64,000 nt of DNA from CAWHYG01 sp963833505 (GTDB lineage: Bacteria; Eisenbacteria; RBG-16-71-46; CAIMUX01): the NCBI GenBank assembly GCA_963833505.1, contig CAWHYG010000004.1:434001-498000 (forward strand), read 5' to 3'. Below the pieces are notes generated by a model, which searched no databases, was not told the origin of the DNA, and saw only the letters and a list, made by a program, of their open reading frames with translations. The position numbers were made by a program, and so were the translations under genes. Of this stretch, positions 7,796 to 15,800 are shown in pieces (within the stretch, counting starts at the first letter, position 1; each line of letters begins with the position of its first letter).

Positions 7796-9841
7796 ATGAG
7801 GATTCTCGGGATCTCTGCCTTCTATCACGACAGCGCGGCCTGCCTGCTGGTCGACGGCTCTCTCGTCGCGGCGGCCCAGGAGGAGCGCTTCACCCGCAAG
7901 AAGCACGATTACGAGTTCCCTCGAAACGCCATCGCCTACTGCCTCCGGGAGGGCGGCATCGGGGTCAAGGATCTCGACCTCGTCACCTTCTATGACAAGC
8001 CGCTTCTCAAGTTCGAACGCCTGCTCGAGACCTATCTGGCCTTCGCTCCGAAGGGCTTCACCTCGTTCCTCACGGCCATGCCGCTCTGGACCCGGCAGAA
8101 GCTTTTCCTGGCCGACATCATCCGGAAGGAGATGGACTGGAACGGCAAGATCCTCTATCCGGAGCATCATGAGTCGCATGCCGCCTCCGCCTTCTTCCCG
8201 TCCCCGTTCGATGAAGCGGCCATCCTGACCACCGACGGCGTGGGCGAATGGACCACGACGAGCTTCGGCGTCGGCGAAGGCAACCGGGTGCGGATCCTTT
8301 CCGAAATCCGTTTCCCCCATTCGCTCGGGATGCTCTATTCCGCCTTCACCTACTTCACCGGCTTCCGGGTGAACTCGGGCGAGTACAAGGTGATGGGCCT
8401 CGCGCCCTACGGAGAGCCCAAGTACGTCGAAGCGATCCTGAAAGAGCTGTTCGACCTCCGGGATGACGGCTCCTTCAAGATGAACATGGATTTCTTCGAC
8501 TACTGCACTGGCCTCAAGATGACCAACGGGCGCTTCAGCAAGCTCTTCTCCGGTCCGCCGCGCCAGCCGGAATCCAAGCTCACCCAGCGCGAGATGGACC
8601 TGGCCGCTTCCGTGCAGGTCGTGACCGAGATGGCGATGCTCCGCATGGCGCGCCACATCCGCAAGGTCACCGGGAAGCGGTATCTCTGCCTGGCCGGAGG
8701 CGTCGCGCTCAACTGTGTCGCCAACGGCAAGATCCTCCGCGAGGGAATCTTCGACGACCTCTGGATCCAGCCGGCGGCGGGCGATGCCGGGGGCGCCCTG
8801 GGCGCGGCCTACGCGATCTGGCATCACTATCTGAATGAGCCGAGGGCGTCGGTGGAGCACGCTGGTTCCGTGGCAGCCGTGCCAGAGGCGGCCGCAGTCG
8901 GTGCCGGAGCCGTGAACCTGGCGGGCTCCACGAGCCAACAACGCACGGCTTCCGTAACCGGGACTCCGGCAGGCCACCAACGAACGGCTCCCGCGACCGG
9001 GACTCCGGCGGGCGGATCGGCCGCCGCGCTGATCCCGAGCGCGCTTGACAACGCGATCGCCGGAAAGGCCCGCGGCAACGGTTTTCTCCGCGATCGCCAG
9101 AAGGCGTCCTATCTCGGTCCCGAGTTCTCGAACGACGAGATCGAAGCATTCCTCAAGAAAGCCGGGGCGCCGTATCGCCGTCTGGCGCCCGACGAGCTGA
9201 TCAAGAAGACGGCCGAGCTCATGGCCCACGAGAACGTCATCGGGTGGTTCCAGGGGCGGATGGAATTCGGCCCGCGTGCGCTCGGCAACCGCTCCATCAT
9301 CGGCGACGCCCGCTCGCGGAACATGCAGACCACCATGAACCTCAAGATCAAGTTCCGCGAGTCGTTCCGGCCCTTCGCGCCGACCGTGCTCGAGGAATAC
9401 GTGTCCGACTGGTTCGAGATCGACCGGCCCAGCCCTTACATGCTCCTCGTGGCCGATGTGCGGAAGGAGCACCGCCTGCCGGTGCCCGAAGGAACCGAGA
9501 AGCTCTTCGGCATCGACAAGCTCAACGTCGTCCGCTCCACCGTGCCGGCGATCACGCATGTGGACTACTCGGCGCGGCTCCAGACGGTCCGGAAGGAGGA
9601 CAACCCGCGCTATCACGCCCTGATCGAGGCCTTCCGCCAGCAGACCGGCTGTCCGGTGATCATCAACACCTCGTTCAACGTGCGGGGCGAGCCGATCGTT
9701 TGCACTCCAGAGGACGCCTATCGCTGCTTCATGCGGACCAACATGGACTACCTCGTGCTGAACGATTGCATCCTCGACAAGAAGGAGCAGCCGGAGCTGA
9801 AGGGGGACTCCGACTGGCGAAAGGAATTCCAGCTCGACTGA
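7796..9841 (+). CDS. Carbamoyltransferase (NodU/CmcH family)
   Basis: The enzyme should move the carbamoyl group from carbamoyl phosphate to a hydroxyl of a small molecule or glycan, through an adenylated intermediate. The N-terminal Kae1-like domain starts MRILGISAFYHDSAACLL and has the metal-binding HHESHAASAFF motif near residue 120. The C-terminal domain has GRMEFGPRALGNRSI and TSFNVRGEPIVCTPEDA. The start at ATG 7796 has AGAGGAG upstream and begins exactly where relatives do, giving 681 residues against the usual 570-610. The excess is an Ala/Gly/Thr/Pro-rich insertion of about 85 residues (DNA about 8845-9105) between the two domains, containing a diverged 39-bp tandem repeat. The next gene encodes an SxtJ-like protein, a common partner of this family. 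The acceptor is unknown. Confidence 0.92.
   Translation: MRILGISAFYHDSAACLLVDGSLVAAAQEERFTRKKHDYEFPRNAIAYCLREGGIGVKDLDLVTFYDKPLLKFERLLETYLAFAPKGFTSFLTAMPLWTRQKLFLADIIRKEMDWNGKILYPEHHESHAASAFFPSPFDEAAILTTDGVGEWTTTSFGVGEGNRVRILSEIRFPHSLGMLYSAFTYFTGFRVNSGEYKVMGLAPYGEPKYVEAILKELFDLRDDGSFKMNMDFFDYCTGLKMTNGRFSKLFSGPPRQPESKLTQREMDLAASVQVVTEMAMLRMARHIRKVTGKRYLCLAGGVALNCVANGKILREGIFDDLWIQPAAGDAGGALGAAYAIWHHYLNEPRASVEHAGSVAAVPEAAAVGAGAVNLAGSTSQQRTASVTGTPAGHQRTAPATGTPAGGSAAALIPSALDNAIAGKARGNGFLRDRQKASYLGPEFSNDEIEAFLKKAGAPYRRLAPDELIKKTAELMAHENVIGWFQGRMEFGPRALGNRSIIGDARSRNMQTTMNLKIKFRESFRPFAPTVLEEYVSDWFEIDRPSPYMLLVADVRKEHRLPVPEGTEKLFGIDKLNVVRSTVPAITHVDYSARLQTVRKEDNPRYHALIEAFRQQTGCPVIINTSFNVRGEPIVCTPEDAYRCFMRTNMDYLVLNDCILDKKEQPELKGDSDWRKEFQLD
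8935..9012. repeat. 39-bp tandem repeat inside the carbamoyltransferase linker
   Basis: Units 8935-8973 and 8974-9012 share ACCGGGACTCCGGC and most flanking bases. They encode QQRTASVTGTPAG and HQRTAPATGTPAG. The unit is 13 codons, so the frame is kept. It sits in a segment that the enzyme family normally lacks. Confidence 0.85.
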
Positions 9842-10009
9842 TCCTGGGGAGTCTTGGCGATGATGGGGTCGATCTACGCCGGAACACTCACGAGGTGGAA
9901 GAGGGTGACGGGATCCGGCTTCGAAAGGATCATGAGGGCAAGGACGAAGCGCTGATGCTGACCGCGGCTGACGGCGCGACCCGGAACGGAACCGACAACG
10001 GGAGAGGTG

Positions 10010-10429
10010 ATGTCATCCTATAGCCAGGCGACGCGGAAGGAGCTGAGGAACACGGGCCTTGTCGTGGGGATCGCCTTCGGGGTTCTCGCGGTCCTCCAGA
10101 TCCTCCTCCACGGGAAGCTGAGCAAGCCGCCCGGCCCGGCCATCCTGTTCGCCGTGTCGGGCGTCCTGATCCTGCTCGGGCTCCTGGCCCCGGCCCTGCT
10201 CCGGCCGTTCCATTTCCTCTGGATGAAGCTCTCGCTCGCCCTCGGCTACGTGATGAACCGGGTGATTCTCGGGCTTCTCTTCTTCATCTTCCTGACGCCG
10301 GGCGCGATTCTCCTGCGCGTCTTCGGGCGGGACCTGATGCACCGCCGGTTCAACCGCCGCGCGGAAAGCTACTGGGTGCATCGGACCGAAGCGCCGGTCG
10401 CGCCGGAGAGGTACGAGCGGCAGTTCTGA
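10010..10429 (+). CDS. SxtJ-like small membrane protein
   Basis: This 139-residue protein has three to four hydrophobic helices (about residues 17-35, 43-63, 68-88, 90-105) and a basic cytoplasmic tail ending RFNRRAESYWVHRTE. Size, helix layout and the RRxxSYW-type tail match the SxtJ family, which lies next to carbamoyltransferases in many bacteria. Its molecular role is not established. The GGAGAGG ribosome site fits the ATG at 10010; a GTG three bases earlier is possible. The gene follows the carbamoyltransferase by about 170 bases. The short membrane protein (DUF5989) that sometimes completes this set was not found. Confidence 0.8.
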   Translation: MSSYSQATRKELRNTGLVVGIAFGVLAVLQILLHGKLSKPPGPAILFAVSGVLILLGLLAPALLRPFHFLWMKLSLALGYVMNRVILGLLFFIFLTPGAILLRVFGRDLMHRRFNRRAESYWVHRTEAPVAPERYERQF

Positions 10430-10769
10430 GGCTGCAACGGCCCCGGCCCGGCACCGTCGGCCCGCTCCGGGCACTGGCCGTCGCACGCGCGCCTTTGCAC
10501 GGCATCCCTCAGGGGCCGGCGACCTCACTCCTGTGCCGTCGGCACCCCGCGAACCCCCAGTCCCCCGCCTCGATCGTTCGAGTTTGGCCTGGGTCTTGCG
10601 GCTGCCGTCATAGGTACCGAAGCGCCGACGGGATGCGGCGCCGAACCGCAGTCTACCCGCCGATTGGCCGGCAGTCGCGATCCCTGGATCTTTGGCTTGG
10701 CCGATTGGTATATTGGTGTAGCGTCCCTTCGGCGCCACTCGGGAGCAGAACCATCGACCGGAGAACACG
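10430..10769. other. Intergenic region before the TIGR04255 cassette
   Basis: These 340 bases show no convincing gene. Near the downstream end is a relatively AT-rich patch with TATATT at 10708-10713, about 57 bases before the ATG at 10770, that could serve as a -10 element. No good -35 lies at the usual distance. The region marks the left border of the accessory-looking cassette. Confidence 0.45.
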
Positions 10770-11534
10770 ATGCACGAGCCAGCCCGAAAGCGGCGGTACC
10801 GAACTCCCCCGATCGAGGAGGCAGTTGTCGAGTTCCGGTTCGAGCCGGGTCAGGAATGGGATCCGACGATTCCGGGCAAGCTCCACAGCCACCCCGACCT
10901 GCATGGAGTCTACTCAGGCAAGCCGCGCGAACAGAGGGTGATCCAGGCCGCACTCAGCGGGGGATCCGATCAGACGGCCAATCTGTCGGTAGTGGGAGGG
11001 GTGGCCCGCGTGCAGCTTCTCGATCAGGAAGGCAGGCGCCTGGTCTCCGTCGGGCCCGACGTTCTGGGCGTGAGTGACCTGCGCCCATACTCGGGGTGGG
11101 GCCAGTTTCGACCCCGGATTGAGGCCGCGTTGTCGGCCTATGCGACGATCGCACACGCTAGTCGGATGGTTCGTCTGGGGGTTCGGTACATCAACAAGAT
11201 CGTTCTACCGGAATCGGCGATGGACCTGGGGAACTACTTTCATTGCGGTCCGCCCCGGATCGATGGGCTGCCGAATACCATCGGTGCCTTCCTGAATCGC
11301 ACGCAGTATGCGTTCGATGAAGCGGTCAAGCTTCTTTTGACATTCGCAAACGTCGAGGAGCCCTCGGGGGACCGGCCAGCGTTCGTTCTCGACCTGGACG
11401 TAAGCTGGGAAGGGGCTGAGTCTCTGCCGATCGGGGTGGCGATGAGTCAGGTTGAGCTTCTTCACGAGAGGGAGGGGACAGCTTTCGAAGCAACGATCAC
11501 CGATGCGACTCGGGAGGTCTTTGATGGTCTATAG
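10770..11534 (+). CDS. TIGR04255 family protein
   Basis: This 254-residue soluble protein starts MHEPARKRRYRTPPIEEAVV; the PPI(x)EA(V/L) opening and the RMVRLGVRYINKI motif near residue 135 are marks of the TIGR04255 family, whose function is unknown. Further family-like parts are FLNRTQYAFDEAV and the C-terminal LHEREGTAFEATITDATREVF, where relatives have a helix ending in the same style. The start ATG follows GGAGAA. The gene overlaps the next by 11 bases, so they are translationally coupled. Members occur sporadically, often in accessory regions. Codon use here looks a little less GC-rich than in the flanking housekeeping genes, consistent with transfer. Confidence 0.85.
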   Translation: MHEPARKRRYRTPPIEEAVVEFRFEPGQEWDPTIPGKLHSHPDLHGVYSGKPREQRVIQAALSGGSDQTANLSVVGGVARVQLLDQEGRRLVSVGPDVLGVSDLRPYSGWGQFRPRIEAALSAYATIAHASRMVRLGVRYINKIVLPESAMDLGNYFHCGPPRIDGLPNTIGAFLNRTQYAFDEAVKLLLTFANVEEPSGDRPAFVLDLDVSWEGAESLPIGVAMSQVELLHEREGTAFEATITDATREVFDGL

Positions 11535-12207
11535 CGCCGCTTCGAGTCGCCGGCGTTCGGCAGGCACCGCGGCCGCGCGCGCGGTCACTTTTCCGAGAAT
11601 CGTTGTCAGTGGCTCGTCCGGCGAGATGGTGACGAGTCGGGTGCCCGACGAGCCGGTGACGCAGGGGGCTTCTTCTTCCGCCGATCCGCGAAACTGGTTG
11701 ATCATGGCGGTGACGGCAGCCTCCCTGGTTTCCCAAGATCCCGCTTTGGCGCATCCGATGCTCGCCCCGCTGCTTGGCAACAGGATCGCAGCGGGGGACC
11801 AGGTCGTGACTTCCCGGAGATCCCCGGTCGGTTGGTTGACTCGGGAGATCGATGCGGAACCGGTGGAGGATGGCGTGACTCACCCAGCCGAGCCAGCTCT
11901 CGGAGAGTTCCTCGCGCGCTACGGAGCGGGCCGGCTGTATCGAGAGCTATTTGAGTCAGGCCTGGGCAATGGCCGGATCGCCGATCTTCTGCGGCTTCTG
12001 GGAAGGATTCAAGTGCGCCGCGCCGAGGAGTTCGAACCGATCCTTCGGACCGCATTGGCATCGCCGAGCCTGGACGTTCGCGACGCGGCTGTCCACGTGA
12101 TCGAGCTGTGGGAGAACCCAAGAGCGTCCGAGCTGCTGCGAACGCACCACGAGCCGTTACCTTGGCTGGCTGACCACATCGCTCGGGTCCTGCGGGGCCT
12201 TGCGTAG
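11524..12207 (+). CDS. Hypothetical protein, second gene of the TIGR04255 cassette
   Basis: The ATG at 11524 lies inside the end of the TIGR04255 gene and gives 227 residues. An upstream start at 11452 would read a shadow of that gene and is unlikely. The N-terminal part is Ala/Ser/Arg-rich and contains NWLIMAVTAASL. The middle has a WLTREIDAEPV segment. The C-terminal 80 residues are helical with a HEAT-repeat look (LASPSLDVRDAAVHVIELW, then LPWLADHIARVLRGL). I do not recognise the family. It has no signal peptide or membrane helix. The overlap with gene 1 implies that the products act together, possibly as a complex. Confidence 0.7.
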   Translation: MVYSAASSRRRSAGTAAARAVTFPRIVVSGSSGEMVTSRVPDEPVTQGASSSADPRNWLIMAVTAASLVSQDPALAHPMLAPLLGNRIAAGDQVVTSRRSPVGWLTREIDAEPVEDGVTHPAEPALGEFLARYGAGRLYRELFESGLGNGRIADLLRLLGRIQVRRAEEFEPILRTALASPSLDVRDAAVHVIELWENPRASELLRTHHEPLPWLADHIARVLRGLA

Positions 12208-12216
12208 CCCCGGCTC

Positions 12217-12732
12217 ATGCTGGCGCGAAAGATCAAGCGAGCGAGGTGGGGGCCGTCTCCGGAGCTGGGCGAATCTCGAATACCCGCTGACGCCGTCACA
12301 GGAGACCTCAGGACGACAGATAACGGGCTTTCTTTCTGGCACTGCTCGATCGATTCGGACGAGGAACTACGGGTGGTCGTTCTGGCGCTCGCCGCGGGTT
12401 TCGATCACCTTGACCGGGTGGAGCTCGCATGGATCGGGTTGAAGACGATCAAGCAGAGGCATCTTCACGTCACCGCAACGATTGGAAACACGCCAGTTGT
12501 AGCACTCGCGGAGCGGCACAGGAACGTCGATAGTCTCGACCTCGTTCGACTCGGACAGGTTGCCACGCTGATGTTTCGCGGGCTGGCTAGAGAGCAGTAT
12601 CGGAGTTTCGCGAAACAGGAGGTCAGGAGAATCCTGGTTGACGCCGTACGAGACCATCTGCTGAACGTGGAGAACCTGAAATCGGGGCTCAGGGCCGAGA
12701 TCCAACAAGGACTTCAAACCGGCTTACTCTGA
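12217..12732 (+). CDS. Hypothetical protein, third gene of the TIGR04255 cassette
   Basis: This 171-residue protein starts MLARKIKRARWGP at an ATG nine bases after the previous stop, with no strong ribosome site, so coupling is likely. It is a mixed alpha/beta soluble protein: strands around LRVVVLALAAGF and LHVTATIGNTPVVALAE, then helices ending NLKSGLRAEIQQGLQTGLL. I recall similar small proteins beginning LARKI(N/K)RAKW next to TIGR04255 genes, but cannot confirm this without a search, and no function is known to me. The opening residues are strongly basic, which would suit nucleic-acid or membrane contact. Confidence 0.7.
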   Translation: MLARKIKRARWGPSPELGESRIPADAVTGDLRTTDNGLSFWHCSIDSDEELRVVVLALAAGFDHLDRVELAWIGLKTIKQRHLHVTATIGNTPVVALAERHRNVDSLDLVRLGQVATLMFRGLAREQYRSFAKQEVRRILVDAVRDHLLNVENLKSGLRAEIQQGLQTGLL

Positions 12733-12817
12733 TCTCGCTGGCTCCTGTCACGCTCCCCAGCGGCGGACATGCCCCTACAGCCTCTGGCCCGGTGACACCG
12801 GCGCTCCCGGGGGCCGG

Positions 12818-15800
12818 TTACCTCTCATCCGTCCACCGGATCTCCAACCCCGATCCGGTCTCCCAACCGATGACGCTGGCAAAGGTCCAGCGGCGGGTCA
12901 GGTAGTACTCCAGGTTGAGCAGGATGCTGCCGCCCTGGGCCAGCGTCTGCTGATACTTCACCAGCACTTTCGGATTGAGGTACTTGCCCACCACGAGCGC
13001 GCTCTGCGTCTGCGACTGCGGGCCGGTCGTCTCTTGCACGGAAAGGATGTCCACTCCGAGCTGGCGGCTGAGCCGGGAGGTCAACTGGCTTGTGGCGTAG
13101 GTCGTCGCGACCTCGGAGGCGCGGTTCTTGAGCAGGTTGAACTGCGCCGTGTTCAGGTCGTTCATGGGAATCCCGAAGACGACCAGGGACATGATGTCCC
13201 CTTCCGCCATTTCCGGCTGGGACGACAGGGAGAGCTTCGGAACCAGCGCCGTGCCGGTCAGGTGGATCGTGACCTGGGTCGAGCCGATCTGGGCGACCAG
13301 CGTGAGATCCAGGGTGGGATTGATCTCGTCGCCGCCCTGAAAGATGACCTTCCCGTCCTGGATCTGGAACTGCCGTCCGAGGAACTCGTAATGCCCGCTG
13401 GCCGCGTCCAGCTCCCCCGAGATCGTCGGCCTCGGCCCCCGTTGCGCCACGTGGAGATTGCCGTTCAGCTCGACGTCCAGACCCTGGCCTCGCACGTACA
13501 AGCCGGAGGGAATGTCGACCGTCACGTCATAGCTGGCCTGCACGGTCGTAGCCGGATAAGGCCCCGGGGCCCGTGGCGCGGGAGCGGGTGACGCCGGCGC
13601 AGACGGCTTGTTCCCAGGCGCGGCGGCTCCCGAAGAAGCCGGCTTGTTCCCAGGCGCGGCGGCTCCCGAGGAAGCCGGTTCGTTCCCGGGCGCGGCGCCT
13701 TCCGTAGAAGGTGGTTTCCTTCCGGGCTCGACGAACCCTGCGGGAGCCGTGGGCCCGTTCTCGGCTGCCGGAGCCGTCGCCGTGGCCAGGATGGAATCCC
13801 GGCCCGCCTCATGGGCGCCCTGCAAGTCCCAGAGCAGCGCATCCCCTTGAATGGGAAGAGCGGTCGGCACCTGCGACTGCACCATCAACACGCCGTGGTG
13901 CACGTTGATCGTGCCTGTGGCGGAAGGCTGCTGGGCCGTCCCGCCGAAGGTGATGTTGACTTCGGCGTCGACCTTGGTGCCGTCGGCCAGATCCACGCTC
14001 AGATCCTTGGATTTCGCGGATCCCTGGAGGGTCGGGTCTCGTGGGTCCCCGCCGGCCGAGAGCGTGATTCCCGCCGTCCCGCTCAGCGAGACGTCGGGTG
14101 GGAGCAGGCCGTCGAAATCCTCCAGGGAGAGCTTGTCCCCCTCGAGGCTGAACGACAACGGAGCCACCGGCCGCGGGGCGCCGGAACCCGGGCCCGAGGG
14201 CCACTCGAGGGGACACTTCAAGAGGCCGCTCAGGACTTCGGTCTGCTCCCGCTGCAGGGAAACGGCGACCACCACGCCCGGCTCCTGCGGAATCTCGATG
14301 CGCTTGGTCCGGAGCAGCGACGTGGGACCGGCCAGAGCGGTCACCGAGGTATCGGCTCCACCCGGCGGCTGCGCCAGGGCGGAGACTTGAACGGAGTACC
14401 GGTCGAGCTTGCGCCACTTCGGGAAATGAACGGTCCCGTCGAAGTAGACCGAAGGCGCGGACGGCGTCCCGCGCGCTCGAAGCACGCCGTCGAACTGCAT
14501 GGCCTGCTTGGAAGAAATCTCCCCGGCCGGAAACACGACCGGAAAGTGTGCGAACTGCGTTTCCATGTCGAGCGGACCGTTACGAAACGCGGTTCGGAAC
14601 GGAAAAACGGTCACTTCCAGCGGAATGGTGAATTGGCCGCGCGCGGTGGTGTCGGCCGTCATCGTCGCGGTCAAGGATCCCCGGATGCCGGTTCCGCCGC
14701 TCCGGGCCCGGGCGTGGACGTCAAGCGGCGCACCGTTCCCGATCGGAAGGCCCGTAAGTCCGGCCTCGACGATCAGGCTGTCGGTTCCGGAGACGCGCAG
14801 ATCGAGCGAGGCCTCCTTGGGCAAGGCCGATGCATTGATGTGAAAGTCGCCGAGGAGCTGGGCGCCCGCCGAAGGATGGATCTGGGCCGAAGCCCGCAGG
14901 TTCGAGCCTCCGGGCGAGAGCGTGCCCTCCGCCTGGACCTTGCCCAGACTCCCTTCCAGATCCAGGTTCCGGATGAGGATCCCGCCGTTGGATGCCTCCA
15001 CTGCCGCGACGAACGGATGCGCCGAGTGCAACTCCTCGTCCCCGATTCCGAGGCGCAAGGTGTCGGTCGTCACCTCCCAACCGGAGGTCTCCGTGCGCGC
15101 GCCGCCGGTGTCTTCGGAACGAGACCCGGAAGTCTGCGCGATCCGCGCGCTCTCCCGAAGGTCGAGATCCGGCCCGCGCAACGTGAGCCGAACCGCGCCC
15201 GGAAGCAAGGGCGCGCCGGCGGAGGCATAGTCCACGCGCGCGCTGTCGAAATCAACCGCCCCCACTTGAAGGCCCGCCGGCGCGCGAAGGCGGAATTGCG
15301 CTCCCGCCCCGGTCAGCTCGGCCCCGCCGGTCAGCTCGGGAATCGAAAATCCCGGCGTCGCCGCCTTCGCCTTCAGCGTGAAAGACCCTTCCGGATGGGT
15401 GCGCGTGCCGTGAAACTGGAATTGGGCGTCAAGGCTCAGTTCGGCCTTCGACCGCAATGCCGGCACGAACCGCGCGATGAGCCGCGTGTCCGGGACGACC
15501 AGCTCTCCCGTGGCGACCAGATTGCTGTCGGCCATCCGGCCGCTCCCCCGCAATCGCAGTCCGGGCAGCGAAAGATCCAGCGTGTCCACCGCGAGGCGGG
15601 TCCCGGTCTTTTCGATCTCGACGCGCCCGGTGTCGACCCACGCGGTGGATCCTAGATCGATCCCCGCGCGGGCGTTCTCGGCGCCGGACGACGTCGTCAG
15701 ACTGATCACGCCCTTGACCGCTCCCATCCCGCTGACGTCGCTCTTCGGAGGCAGAAGCCACGAAAACATGGCCGGTCCGGGCAGCGTGAACGACCCGGAA

